Source: Clavibacter michiganensis
Lineage (GTDB): Bacteria > Actinomycetota > Actinomycetes > Actinomycetales > Microbacteriaceae
DNA: 64,000 nucleotides
Reading direction: 5' to 3'
Assembly: GCF_021216655.1 (NCBI RefSeq)
Contig: NZ_CP080437.1
Coordinates: 2,542,001-2,606,000 of the forward strand
The notes beneath the pieces are model-generated. The model did no database searches. It saw nothing but the letters and a program-made list of their open reading frames with translations, and had not been told where the DNA came from. Position numbers and translations under genes: made by a program. Shown here in pieces: positions 17,046 through 25,296 of the stretch (positions are counted from its first letter, which is position 1; every line of letters begins with the position of its first letter).

Positions 17046-17630
17046 GTGAACGAGCACCGAACCGGACGGGTCCGCAGCGAAGCGGCCCGCGAGGCGATCC
17101 TCGGCGCGACCGTGCGCCTCATCCACGCCGTCGGCTACGACCACCTCACGATCGAGGGCGTCGCCAAGGAGGCCGGCGTCGGCAAGCAGACGATCTACCG
17201 GTGGTGGCCGTCGCGCGGCGCGCTCATCGCCGAGTGCATGACCGAGGGGCGCCTGATCCCGGTGGAGTTCGCCGTGCCCGACACGGGCGACCTCCTCGCC
17301 GACATCGAGGGCTGGCTCACCCACGTGCTCGCCGAGATCGACGCGCCCACCGGCGGTCCGCTCGTGCGCTCGCTCGTGGCCGCCGCCGCCGAGGACGCGG
17401 CCGTCGGCGACAGCCTGAGCGCGAGCCTCGGCGTCGACCGCGACCTCTCGGAGCGCCTGGCCTCGGGGATCCGCGCGGGCCAGCTCCCCGCCGACGCGCC
17501 CGTCGACGAGCTCGGCCAGGCGATCCTCGGCGTCATCGTGCTCCGCGTGCTCGGCCGCAAGGGCGACCACGCGGAGAGCGTGACGCGGCTGGTGCGGTTC
17601 GTGCTGGGTGGCGGCGCGGCGGGGGCCTGA
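17046..17630 (+). CDS. TetR/AcrR family regulator of the MMPL exporter
   Basis: 194 residues from GTG 17046. I preferred this over the in-frame GTG at 17040 because it lies six bases after the -10 box TACCCT. The helix-turn-helix reads LTIEGVAKEAGVGKQTIYRWWPSRGAL (motifs AKEAGVGKQT and IYRWW), the TetR_C_11-like subgroup with YRWW. The C-terminus has the pattern RDLSERLASGIRAGQLP, then a helix VLRVLGRKGDH. It is divergent from the MMPL gene and most likely represses it. Its stop lies 17 bases from the convergent hydrolase stop. Confidence 0.85.
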   Translation: MNEHRTGRVRSEAAREAILGATVRLIHAVGYDHLTIEGVAKEAGVGKQTIYRWWPSRGALIAECMTEGRLIPVEFAVPDTGDLLADIEGWLTHVLAEIDAPTGGPLVRSLVAAAAEDAAVGDSLSASLGVDRDLSERLASGIRAGQLPADAPVDELGQAILGVIVLRVLGRKGDHAESVTRLVRFVLGGGAAGA

Positions 17631-17646
17631 GCGCAGCCAGGGGGGC

Positions 17647-19452
17647 TCAGTCTCTGTCGCCGTCCGGGTACTCCGAGATCTCGGGCTCCATCCCGTTGTC
17701 GGCCAGGTACTCCAGCGCGCGCTCGATGGTGACGATCTTGCGCTTCAGCTCCTTGAGGGCGGGCGAGGTCTCGTCGCTGAACTCGTCGAGCCGCTCATGC
17801 TCGCGCCGGACGGCGATCTCCGTCTGGACGAGGAGATCCCAGACGGCCCGGTCCGGCTCGAGTCCCTGTCGGTTGCGGAGGATGGTCGCGGCGAGCCGGG
17901 TCTGGACGACCGACTCGAGCGTCTCGGCGGCCGTGCCCGAGTTCGCGAGGCCGAACGCGATCCCACCTCCGCCCGCGGATACGAGCGTTCCCGCGGTCAG
18001 CAGCCCGCCGATCATCCCGCCTGGCCCGAAAGCAGCGAGGGCGCTGGTGAGGGCGGCGGCTCCGGCGAGGCCGGCCCCCGCAGCGAGAGCGAGCCCGCCA
18101 GTCGCGACGACGATCGCCGCTGCACCGGCTCCGACAGCTCCCCACTTGAGCCAGTTGACGTTGCGGCTGGCGGTCAGGACGTCCTGTGCTTCCTTGGCCG
18201 CCTCGAACACGTCGGTGCCGTAGCGGCTCGACAGCCCCATCTCGGCCGTCAGATCCTCCATCGCGCGCTGCCGCTTGTCCCTCGCGACGGAGATCTCGAA
18301 TGGTCGGATGACGTTCTCGGTGGCCAGCACCGTCATCACCACGACCGCGTCCTCTTTCGAGAGGTGCCGGCTCGGGGTTGGCTCGGGAGCGACGGCCTCA
18401 GCGTCTGCGACGTCGAAGTCCAGCTCCGCGATGCGGGAGGCCAAGGGGCGGCCGTCGGTCTCATTCCGTCTCTTCATCTGGTCGACGGCTGCTGCCTGCA
18501 CGAGGCGCAGGGCCCCGACGAAGCGGTCGCGATCGGAGCCTTCGAGCTGGTGTGCCGTCAAGTGGCCGTATCGGAGGGCGAGGAGAGTGAGCCCCTCACT
18601 GGCGTCCAGAGGCACATCCACACCGCGCTCCACGCGGGCCACCTCGCGAGATAGCGAGCCGAAGAGGGCGTAGCCGATCGCGGTGGCGACTCTCTCATGG
18701 GCCAGGTAGGCCGCGGCCGCATGTGCTGGGATGCCGACCTGCCGCGTGTTGATCCGGAAGTCGATCATCCAGGGGAAGACGGACGACAAGCCCCGATGGG
18801 AGGACACCGGGTCCCCGAAGTTCCAGAAGTTGACCCACCAGCCGAGGTTCGCCGGCGGCTCCTGCAGGACATCGCGCAGCTTGTCGACGTTGACGCTCCC
18901 GTGCGCGAGCGGACTGCCGATGGTGATGAAGCCCGTCACGCGCACCTCGGCAGGGAGCCGACGGAGGAGGTCTGCGGCGATCACGGAGCCGAGGCTGTGT
19001 CCGACGAGCACGATGTCCCCGTTCGAAGGGACCCGGGCGAGGATCAGGTTCAGCACCTGCGCGCGGATCTGGGCGTCGGTCGCGTAGTTGTGCGCTTGCG
19101 CGAATCTGCTGTTCCTCGAGACGACGTCGAAAGCCGCCTCAGCGAATGGCACTCCCGAGCCCGCGTCCTCGCGTCCCAGGCGGAACTCGATGGCCCCCAT
19201 GCGCTGCTCGAACTCACGGCGATTCGTGCGTGCCGCCTCGCGGACCGGTTGCTTGGCGGTGAGGCCGGGCACGCTCTGCTTCTCGTCCCACCCGCGCAGT
19301 GCGTGCGCGTACTTGGGGGCGACGACTTCCGCACCGTCGAGGTCCGGATATCCGAGTTCCCGGAGTCCGCGCTCGAGGTGCGCCCGCCAGGTGTTCTCCA
19401 TGTCGCCATCTCCGACGCCGTGCAGGAAGAGCAGGACAGGTGCGTTCGCCAT
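17647..19452 (-). CDS. Lipase-like alpha/beta hydrolase with C-terminal membrane region, unknown role
   Basis: 601 residues in three parts. Residues 1-250 are an alpha/beta hydrolase: LLFLHGVGDGD near the start, then GHSLGSV with the nucleophile Ser153, and FITIGSPLAHG. Residues about 260-430 are helical linker. Residues about 433-505 are almost all Gly, Ala, Val and Leu and would form two or three membrane helices or a glycine-rich hairpin. A charged tail follows. No signal peptide. It is a lone gene, and I find no GGATCC in it although this hexamer occurs about every 400 bases nearby, suggesting acquisition. A membrane-targeted lipase could remodel or damage membranes; a defence effector is a speculation. 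Confidence 0.7.
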   Translation of the reverse strand: MANAPVLLFLHGVGDGDMENTWRAHLERGLRELGYPDLDGAEVVAPKYAHALRGWDEKQSVPGLTAKQPVREAARTNRREFEQRMGAIEFRLGREDAGSGVPFAEAAFDVVSRNSRFAQAHNYATDAQIRAQVLNLILARVPSNGDIVLVGHSLGSVIAADLLRRLPAEVRVTGFITIGSPLAHGSVNVDKLRDVLQEPPANLGWWVNFWNFGDPVSSHRGLSSVFPWMIDFRINTRQVGIPAHAAAAYLAHERVATAIGYALFGSLSREVARVERGVDVPLDASEGLTLLALRYGHLTAHQLEGSDRDRFVGALRLVQAAAVDQMKRRNETDGRPLASRIAELDFDVADAEAVAPEPTPSRHLSKEDAVVVMTVLATENVIRPFEISVARDKRQRAMEDLTAEMGLSSRYGTDVFEAAKEAQDVLTASRNVNWLKWGAVGAGAAAIVVATGGLALAAGAGLAGAAALTSALAAFGPGGMIGGLLTAGTLVSAGGGGIAFGLANSGTAAETLESVVQTRLAATILRNRQGLEPDRAVWDLLVQTEIAVRREHERLDEFSDETSPALKELKRKIVTIERALEYLADNGMEPEISEYPDGDRD

Positions 19453-19566
19453 GGGAGCGACTCCATTCGTCTACGTCCCAGACGGCCGAGTGCTCGGGGA
19501 TGCCTTTCGAACCTATCCAGCTGATCGGGGCGACGGGCTCAGCGCGTTGTTCCCTTTCGGGGGTGA

Positions 19567-20424
19567 TCACCGGTACGCATAGAACCCCTCGCCCGACTCC
19601 CTGCCGAGCTTGCCCTTGTCGAGGTACTCGCTCTTGAGGTGGGCCGCCCACGCCTGCGCGCCCGGGTCATCGCTCGCCGCGGAGATCGCGTAGGCCGTGC
19701 GGAGGCCGATGAGGTCGAAGATCTGGAACGGGCCGAGGGGCGCGCCGGTCGCGATGCGCCAGGTGGTGTCGACCGTCTTCGGATCCGCGACGCCGGTCAG
19801 CACGAGGCCCGAGGCCGCCCCGAGCAGCGGCACGAGCAGCGAGTTGAGCACGTAGCCCGGCTGCTCCTTCTTCAGCGGGATCGGCACCATGCCGATCTCC
19901 TCCGCGAACGCGACGACCCGGTCGAACACCTCGGGCGACGTGCGCTCGGTGCCCATGATCTCGGCCGTGTTCTGCCGCCACACGTGGTTCGCGAAGTGCA
20001 GCGCGAGGAAGCGGTCGGGGCGGCCGGTGGAGTCGGCGATGTCGCTGGGCAGCAGCGTCGACGAGTTGGTGGCGAAGACCGTGCGCTCGGGCGCCGCCTC
20101 GGCGATGCGGCGGTAGACGTCCTGCTTGAGCTCGAGGCGCTCGGGGACCGCCTCGATCACGAGGTCGGCGTCGGCGACGGAGGCCGCGAGATCGCTCGTC
20201 AATGTGATCCCGGCGGCCGCGGCGGTCGCGGACTCCCGCGTCTCCTCGCCGGACTCGGACACGAACTGCGCGACGATCGCGTCGAGCCGTCCGCGCGCGG
20301 CCTCGAGCGCCGCGTCGTCCACGTCGTAGCTCGTCACGGTCTTCCCGTGGTTCGCGGCCTGGAACGCGATCTGCGCGCCGAGCACCCCCGCTCCGAGCAC
20401 GGTGACGTTCGCGGATGCGGGCAT
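19567..20424 (-). CDS. 3-hydroxyacyl-CoA dehydrogenase family protein
   Basis: 285 residues, the length of monofunctional 3-hydroxybutyryl-CoA dehydrogenases. NAD-binding motif VTVLGAGVLGAQIAFQAA (about residues 7-24), then DLVIEAVPERLELK and TNSSTLLPSDIA, the typical first-domain segments. The catalytic His is likely in LALHFANHVW. The second domain contains PGYVLNSLLVPLL and ends in GEGFYAYR. I start at ATG 20424, eight bases after AAGGAG, rather than at the longer frame. It oxidises 3-hydroxyacyl-CoA with NAD in beta-oxidation or short-chain acyl metabolism. Confidence 0.88.
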   Translation of the reverse strand: MPASANVTVLGAGVLGAQIAFQAANHGKTVTSYDVDDAALEAARGRLDAIVAQFVSESGEETRESATAAAAGITLTSDLAASVADADLVIEAVPERLELKQDVYRRIAEAAPERTVFATNSSTLLPSDIADSTGRPDRFLALHFANHVWRQNTAEIMGTERTSPEVFDRVVAFAEEIGMVPIPLKKEQPGYVLNSLLVPLLGAASGLVLTGVADPKTVDTTWRIATGAPLGPFQIFDLIGLRTAYAISAASDDPGAQAWAAHLKSEYLDKGKLGRESGEGFYAYR

Positions 20425-20527
20425 GGGGGACTCCTTCGTCGGCGGTTCGCGGCGGCGGGTGGATCCCCGGCGACGCCCCTCCAGCGAAGCACCGGCCGAC
20501 GGCACCCGACCGGCGCGTGCGGCCAGA

Positions 20528-20564
20528 CGCGTCCCCCTGCCCCGATGCGGAGCGGGGGGACGCG
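20528..20564 (-). terminator. Hairpin downstream of the flavodoxin-like gene
   Basis: A 10-bp perfect stem (CGCGTCCCCC with GGGGGACGCG) with a 17-base loop lies just after the stop of the minus-strand gene ending at 20569 and before the dehydrogenase start. There is no T run. It is a plausible transcription terminator. Confidence 0.6.
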
Positions 20565-20568
20565 GGTC

Positions 20569-21180
20569 TCACTCGGCGGGCGCCGCCGGGTAGTCGTGCT
20601 GCGACAGGAACTCCGCGAGGTGCGCCGCGTTGCGGGCGGCCGTCGCGGTGACGGACGCGACGCGCTCGGGCACCTCGTCGAGGTCGTTGTAGTCGACGCT
20701 GTTCATCGCCTCGCCGTTCCAGTAGACGCCGCCCTGCGCGGGGACCGAGAAGCCGACGTCGTTGAGGCCCTGGAGGAAGTCGGCCGTGATCTTGTGGGCG
20801 CCGTCCTCGTTGCCGACCACGACCGCGAGCGCGACCTTGCCGAACAGGATCGGGTTGCCGTCCTCGCGGGTCTCGGACAGCTCGGCGTCGAGGCGCTCGA
20901 GCACGCGGGAGGCGACGGACGACATGTGGCCCATCCAGGTGGGCGTGGCGAGGATCAGGATGTCGGCGGCGAGCACGGCCTCGCGGACGGTGGGCCAGGC
21001 GTCGCCGTCGCCCATGTCCTTCTCGACGCCGGGCTTGATGTCGTGGTCGACGAGGCGGATCTCGCGGCCGGTCACTCCGTGCGTTGCGAGCTCAGCGAGC
21101 ACCTCGCCGGCGAGCTTGCTGGTGCTCGAGGGAGCGGGGGAGGGCTTGAGGGTGCAGTTGAGGACGATCGCGGTGGTCAT
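20569..21180 (-). CDS. NAD(P)H-dependent FMN reductase / flavodoxin-like protein
   Basis: 203 residues with a flavodoxin fold: AIVLNCTLKPSPAPSST near the start holds the FMN phosphate loop, LILATPTWMGHMSSV the second FMN contact, and VVVGNEDGAHKI the third. Such proteins reduce FMN or quinones with NAD(P)H in the cytoplasm. It is transcribed alone, ending at a hairpin. The physiological substrate is not known. Confidence 0.85.
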   Translation of the reverse strand: MTTAIVLNCTLKPSPAPSSTSKLAGEVLAELATHGVTGREIRLVDHDIKPGVEKDMGDGDAWPTVREAVLAADILILATPTWMGHMSSVASRVLERLDAELSETREDGNPILFGKVALAVVVGNEDGAHKITADFLQGLNDVGFSVPAQGGVYWNGEAMNSVDYNDLDEVPERVASVTATAARNAAHLAEFLSQHDYPAAPAE

Positions 21181-21341
21181 GGTGTTCCCTTCGGTGGATC
21201 CCCTGGAACGTAGGCCGGTCGGGGCGGCGGCTGACGAGGAGCTGCGCGGATCGGCCAGGGCTCGGAGGCGGCGGTCATCTCCCGGCCCGCCGTCGGTAGG
21301 TTCGACGGGCGGGACTCCCCGCCGGACGTGGAGGATCCCCG

Positions 21342-22199
21342 ATGAGCGACACCCCCGGGCGCAGGCCCCTCGCCCCCCTCGACCCCGCCGACCAGGGCGT
21401 CGAGGGCGAGCTCCGCCGCGACCGCTTCCTCGGCGACCGCGACCTCACGCGCTGGGTGACGCCCGTCGGCCGGATCCTCGCCCGCGTCGTGCAGCGGATC
21501 ATGCGGGCGCTCGGCCCGTACGCCGCCCTCGTGATCACGCTGCTGGTGGGCCTCGCGCTCGCGTTCGGCCTCTCCGCGATCGCCGCGCAGGTCTACGACA
21601 ACGTGACCGACGCCGACGGGGTCGCCGGCCTCGACAAGCCGCTCCTCGCTTTCATGATCGGCATCCGCACGCCGTGGCTGAACGACGTGGCGACCGCGTA
21701 CACGGACGTCGCGGGCGTCGTGGTCATGCCGATCATCGCGGTGGCGACGATGCTGTTCCTCGCGGTGCGGCGCCGCTCGTGGACGCCGATCATCCTGGTC
21801 GTCGCGGCCGGCGGCGGATCCCTGCTGCTCACCATCGCGGGCAAGGACCTCATCGGACGCGCCCGCCCCGCCCTCGCCGACGCGGTGCCGCCGTACGAGA
21901 CCTCGCCGTCGTTCCCGAGCGGCCACACGCTGAACGCGGTCGCGATCGCCGGGATCCTCGCCTACCTGCTGCTCCTCCGCCAGCACCGCCGGGTGACGCG
22001 CGTGCTCTCGATCACGGTCGCCGTGATCTTCGCGCTCACCATCGGCGCCTCCCGCGTGTACCTCGGCCACCACTGGTTCACGGACGTGCTCGCGGCCTTC
22101 TTCCTCAGCGGCGCGTGGCTCGCGGTGGTGATCACGGCACACCGGCTGTACCTGACGGCGCGGCGGCCGGGGGCGGTGGAGGCGGGGGTGCAGCGCTGA
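21342..22199 (+). CDS. PAP2-superfamily membrane phosphatase
   Basis: 285 residues with five to six membrane helices. All three phosphatase motifs are intact: KDLIGRARP (residues about 168-176), PSFPSGHTLNAV (about 187-198) and SRVYLGHHWFTDV (about 230-243), whose two His residues perform catalysis. The active site faces outward. Typical substrates are phosphatidic acid, phosphatidylglycerol phosphate or undecaprenyl diphosphate. GGAGG precedes the ATG. It stands alone, so the substrate cannot be inferred from neighbours. Confidence 0.9.
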   Translation: MSDTPGRRPLAPLDPADQGVEGELRRDRFLGDRDLTRWVTPVGRILARVVQRIMRALGPYAALVITLLVGLALAFGLSAIAAQVYDNVTDADGVAGLDKPLLAFMIGIRTPWLNDVATAYTDVAGVVVMPIIAVATMLFLAVRRRSWTPIILVVAAGGGSLLLTIAGKDLIGRARPALADAVPPYETSPSFPSGHTLNAVAIAGILAYLLLLRQHRRVTRVLSITVAVIFALTIGASRVYLGHHWFTDVLAAFFLSGAWLAVVITAHRLYLTARRPGAVEAGVQR

Positions 22200-22254
22200 C
22201 CCGCAAGGGCCACAGCTCGCACGAGCACGTCCCGCTCCGTGCGACCCTTGCCGC

Positions 22255-22677
22255 ATGGATCTCGAGGTCGGCCCCGCGCTGACCATCCCCGCGGCCGAGC
22301 TGCGCTGGCGGTTCTCCCGGTCGTCGGGGCCCGGCGGGCAGCACGTCAACACCTCGGACAGCCGGGTGCAGCTCACGTGGAGCCCGGTGGAGTCCCTGGT
22401 GCTGACCGATCCGCAGCGGGCGCGGATCCTCGAGCGGCTCGGCCGGCGCCTGGTCGGGGGCGCAATCACGGTGACGGTCTCCGAGCAGCGGTCGCAGCTC
22501 CGCAACCGGGTGGCCGCGCTCGACGCGCTCCGCGAGATCGTGGCGGATGCGCTCGCGCCGGACGCGGCGCCGCGTCGGCCGACCCGACCGACGAAGGGCT
22601 CGCAGCACCGTCGCCTCGCGGCCAAGACGCAGCGCTCCGCGACGAAGCAGCAGCGCAAGCGGCCGACCGGCGACTGA
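22255..22677 (+). CDS. arfB: Alternative ribosome-rescue factor ArfB (peptidyl-tRNA hydrolase)
   Basis: 140 residues. The catalytic GGQ is in SSGPGGQHVN (residues about 23-32), and LERLGRRLV and a long Lys/Arg/Gln-rich C-terminal tail (KGSQHRRLAAKTQRSATK) are the part that inserts in the empty mRNA channel. Length and tail separate ArfB from class I release factors. It frees ribosomes stalled without a stop codon. No Shine-Dalgarno sequence is seen before the ATG; a GACCCT six bases upstream may be a weak leaderless -10 box. Confidence 0.92.
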   Translation: MDLEVGPALTIPAAELRWRFSRSSGPGGQHVNTSDSRVQLTWSPVESLVLTDPQRARILERLGRRLVGGAITVTVSEQRSQLRNRVAALDALREIVADALAPDAAPRRPTRPTKGSQHRRLAAKTQRSATKQQRKRPTGD

Positions 22678-22703
22678 GCGGTCGGCGGGCAGGCGTCAGC
22701 GGA

Positions 22704-23753
22704 TCAGGCCGACGCGCCCACAGCCACGTCAGCCCGGTCCCACCCCAGCGCCTCGCCGATCTGCTTGATCGCGGCGAGCGAGCGGAGGTTGAAGTCCACG
22801 CCGAGCTGGTTGGGGATCGTGACGAGGAGGGTGTCGGCCGCGGCGATCGCCTGGTCGGCGCCGAGCTCCTCGATGAGGCGCTCCGGGCTGCCGATGTAGG
22901 AGCGGCCGAAGCGCCACTTCTCGCCGCCGACCTGTCCCACCTGGTCCTTGCCCTCGATCTGCGAGCGGATGCCGAAGAAAGCTTCCGACTCGTCGTCGAC
23001 GATCGGGATGATGCTGCGGCTGACGCTCACGCGCGGCTCCCACGCGTGCCCGGCGGCGGCCCAGCCGTCGCGGAACAGCTGGATCTGCTCGGCCTGCAGC
23101 ACGTCGAGCGGAACGCCGGTGTCCTCGGAGAGGAGCGTCGACGACATGAGGTTCATGCCCTGCTCGGCCGCCCACTGGCCGGTCGCGCGCGTGCCGGCGC
23201 CCCACCAGATCCGCTCGCGGAGGCCGGGCGACTGCGGCGTGATCGCGACGCCTCCGGCGATGATGCCGCGCTGAGGTGTCGCCGTCGCGAGCTCCTCGCC
23301 CTCGAGCCCGCGGAGGAAGAGGCCCGTGTGGCGTCGGGCCATGTCGGCGTCGGTCTCGCCGTCGAGCGGCACGTAGCCGAACGACTCGTAGCCGGCCTCG
23401 ACCTGCTCGGGCGATCCGCGGCTGATGCCGAGCTGCACCCGGCGGTTGGAGATGAGGTCGGTCATGGCCGCCTCCTCCGCCATGTAGAGGGGGTTCTCGT
23501 AGCGCATGTCGACGACGCCGGTGCCGATCTCGATCCGGCTGGTGCGGCTCGCGATGGCGGCCAGCAGCGGGAACGGCGACGCCTGCTGCGGCGCGAAGTG
23601 GTGCACGCGGAAGTACGCGCCGTCGATGCCGATCTCCTCGGCCGCGACCGCGAGGTCGATCGACTGCAGGAGCGAATCCTGGGCGGTGCGCACGCGGGAT
23701 CCGCGCACGTCCTGCCAGTGGTTGAACGACAGGAAGCCGATCTTGGTGGCCAT
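22704..23753 (-). CDS. Luciferase-like (LLM class) flavin-dependent monooxygenase
   Basis: 349 residues, TIM-barrel flavin enzyme. The start KIGFLSFNHWQDVRGS, then GAYFRVHHFAPQQASPFPLLAAIA and IEIGTGVVDMRYENPL are the usual LLM stretches, with RVQLGISRGSP binding FMN phosphate. I start at ATG 23753 (GAGGAGC upstream) rather than the longer frame. It uses FMN or F420; the substrate cannot be told. It is convergent with arfB and transcribed alone. Confidence 0.87.
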   Translation of the reverse strand: MATKIGFLSFNHWQDVRGSRVRTAQDSLLQSIDLAVAAEEIGIDGAYFRVHHFAPQQASPFPLLAAIASRTSRIEIGTGVVDMRYENPLYMAEEAAMTDLISNRRVQLGISRGSPEQVEAGYESFGYVPLDGETDADMARRHTGLFLRGLEGEELATATPQRGIIAGGVAITPQSPGLRERIWWGAGTRATGQWAAEQGMNLMSSTLLSEDTGVPLDVLQAEQIQLFRDGWAAAGHAWEPRVSVSRSIIPIVDDESEAFFGIRSQIEGKDQVGQVGGEKWRFGRSYIGSPERLIEELGADQAIAAADTLLVTIPNQLGVDFNLRSLAAIKQIGEALGWDRADVAVGASA

Positions 23754-23832
23754 GGGACGCTCCTCGTGCTCGACGGCGGCGGCATCCGGGTGGATGCGTC
23801 TGCATGGACTCGAACCGCGGCGGGGCGCTCGC

Positions 23833-23988
23833 CTATTCCCGCGGGTCGTACGGCTCCGCGTCATCCGACGGCTCGATCAGCTCGCGCTCGATGGACTCCC
23901 CGTGACGCGCTCGTTCGAGCGCCTCCAGCAGCGTCTTCGCGCCAGCGGGGTTTCGGAGCAGGTAGGAGGTCTCGTCGTCCTCGGACAT
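23833..23988 (-). CDS. Small protein resembling the C-terminal, toxin-binding half of YefM antitoxins
   Basis: 51 residues. The core ETSYLLRNPAGAKTLLEALE followed by RARHGESIERELIE parallels the C-terminal half of YefM (ETLYLL.s.aNakhL.e.i.qar.G...e..Li). The N-terminal DNA-binding half is missing: the ATG at 23988 is preceded by an AAAGG ribosome binding site and no Phd-like sequence lies upstream. No YoeB-type toxin follows; the next gene is the monooxygenase. It may be a solitary antidote, a decaying remnant, or an unrelated short protein. Confidence 0.55.
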   Translation of the reverse strand: MSEDDETSYLLRNPAGAKTLLEALERARHGESIERELIEPSDDAEPYDPRE

Positions 23989-24021
23989 GGGAGCCTTTCG
24001 TCGGGAGCGACGCGACGGTAC

Positions 24022-24051
24022 CTGGCACCCCCGACCGCACGGGCCTACGCT
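24022..24051 (+). promoter_or_regulatory. Leaderless promoter of the DUF2200 gene
   Basis: The -35 box CTGGCA (24022-24027) and the -10 box TACGCT (24046-24051) are 18 bases apart. The ATG at 24058 begins seven bases after the last T, so transcription should start at or next to the start codon. Confidence 0.5.
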
Positions 24052-24057
24052 CCGACC

Positions 24058-24402
24058 ATGCACCGCATCTTCACGACGCCGTTCGCCGCGGTCTACCCGC
24101 TCTACGTGAAGAAGGTCGAGCGCAAGGGGCACACGCAGGCGGAGGTCGACCAGGTGATCACCTGGCTCACCGGCTTCGATGCCGCGGAGCTCCAGCACCA
24201 CCTCGACGCCGAGACCACCTTCGAGGACTTCTTCGCCGCCGCCCGCCTCAACCCGCTCGCCGATGCGGTGCGCGGCGTGATCTGCGGCGTCCGCATCGAG
24301 GAGCTCGACGACCCGCTGATGAAGGAGATCCGGATCCTCGACAAGCTCGTCGACGAGGTCGCCCGCGGTCGCGCCATGACCAAGGTGCTGCGCGGCAGCT
24401 AG
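24058..24402 (+). CDS. DUF2200 family protein
   Basis: 114 residues, the whole length of the DUF2200 family. Typical segments are IFTTPFAAVYPLYVKKVERKGHT near the start (RI..M.fa.vYPlYv.KaErKgrt in the family), VITWLTGF, FEDFFAAA, NP, and VRIEELDDPLMKEIRILDKLVDEVARG at the end. The function is unknown. No ribosome binding site is present; it has a leaderless promoter. Its stop overlaps the convergent DUF2283 stop. Confidence 0.85.
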   Translation: MHRIFTTPFAAVYPLYVKKVERKGHTQAEVDQVITWLTGFDAAELQHHLDAETTFEDFFAAARLNPLADAVRGVICGVRIEELDDPLMKEIRILDKLVDEVARGRAMTKVLRGS

Positions 24403-24626
24403 CCGACCCGCACCGCATCCGCCAGCACCGACGCCCGCAGCACTGCGCTCGCGCGAAGCACCTCGATCCCGAGGAGGCGCCCGTCGGCGTCGAAGTCGAG
24501 CGCGACCTCGCCGCGGTCGCCGGGCGTCGCGATCGAGTGGATCGTCGTGGCCGCCTCAGACTCGCCGAGCGGACCTGCGAGCTCGACGTACGCGGCATCG
24601 GCGACCGCGTCGTACGTGACCCGCAT
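24399..24626 (-). CDS. DUF2283 family small protein
   Basis: 75 residues. The pattern MRVTYDAVADAAYVELAG, then VALDFDADGRLLGIEVLRA matches DUF2283 (Y....DaaYi.l.....  v..D.d..G.lvGiEil.a). The role is unknown. The ATG overlaps the stop of the upstream TetR gene by one base (TGATG), so it is translated by re-initiation; a GTG three bases earlier would add one residue. Confidence 0.8.
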   Translation of the reverse strand: MRVTYDAVADAAYVELAGPLGESEAATTIHSIATPGDRGEVALDFDADGRLLGIEVLRASAVLRASVLADAVRVG

Positions 24627-25201
24627 CACGCGCCCGCCCCCATCAGCGCCCGGAACGCGGCGAGCGTCTCGCGCAGCACCTCGGCGAGGTCGGTCGTGCC
24701 GCCGCCGTCGGAGAGCCAGCGGCCGATGGAGACGCCGAACACGGTCGCGGTGGCGTGGGCGACGAGCACGGCGGTGAGCGGATCCGACCCGCGCTCGACG
24801 AAGCCCGCGCGCACGGCCTCCTGCATCGCCTCGACCTTGCGCATCTCCCGCTCCTGCAGCCCCGGATCGGCGCCGATGATCCGCTTGCGGGCGAGCAGGG
24901 TGTCGCGCCCCTCCGCGAACTGCGACGCGACGACCTCCGGGAAGCCGTCCTCGACGACCTGGAGCGGGGATCGGTCGGGCGACGCCTCGCGGATGATGCG
25001 CGTGACGAGCGCGGGTAGCTCGTCCTCCTCCGCGAAGAGCACCTCGCGCTTGTCCGCGAAGTGGCGGAAGAAGGTGCGGGTGGTGAGCCCGGCCCGGGCG
25101 GTGATCTCGGGCACGGTCGTCTCCGCGAAGCCCCGCTCGCGGAACAGCTCGAGGGCGGCGGCGGCCAGGCGCTCACGCGTGTCCGGCTGCCATCTGCTCA
25201 T
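24626..25201 (-). CDS. TetR/AcrR family regulator controlling the adjacent dehydrogenase
   Basis: 191 residues. Helix-turn-helix at about residues 8-52: RLAAAALELFRERGFAETTV, then ITARAGLTTRTFFRHFADKREVLF. The C-terminal domain follows the MftR/AcrR pattern with ending ATATVFGVSIGRWL. It is divergent from a medium-chain dehydrogenase gene, and two near-identical palindromes lie between them. The ATG lies six bases after a TAGGAT -10 box (leaderless). Together this is a textbook local switch; the inducer is unknown. Confidence 0.88.
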   Translation of the reverse strand: MSRWQPDTRERLAAAALELFRERGFAETTVPEITARAGLTTRTFFRHFADKREVLFAEEDELPALVTRIIREASPDRSPLQVVEDGFPEVVASQFAEGRDTLLARKRIIGADPGLQEREMRKVEAMQEAVRAGFVERGSDPLTAVLVAHATATVFGVSIGRWLSDGGGTTDLAEVLRETLAAFRALMGAGA

Positions 25202-25207
25202 GCGTCG

Positions 25208-25265
25208 ATCCTAGTGATGACATTCCGTGTCATGGGTGTGTATGGTGATGACACGCGATGTCATC
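25208..25265. promoter_or_regulatory. Divergent promoters with two TGACA/TGTCA operators
   Basis: Operator 1 is ATGACA-N5-TGTCAT (25217-25233) and operator 2 is GATGACA-N5-TGTCATC (25247-25265). Both are perfect and their centres are 31 bp (three turns) apart. Operator 1 covers the spacer of the leftward leaderless promoter (-10 TAGGAT, 25213-25208). The rightward promoter has -35 ATGACA (25217-25222) and -10 TATGGT (25241-25246), so operator 2 covers its start site. TetR binding is inferred. Confidence 0.75.
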
Positions 25266-25296
25266 GGGCAGCGCGATCCGCAGATCGGAGAACCGC

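Noticed and set aside
17627..17650. Hairpin CTGAGC/GCTCAG over the convergent TetR and hydrolase stops
   Set aside because: Only six base pairs and overlapping coding ends; too weak to list as a terminator.
22239..25214. A 991-codon plus-strand frame crossing arfB, the monooxygenase and the DUF2200 gene
   Set aside because: It spans several real genes on both strands and changes character repeatedly; a stop-poor shadow frame.
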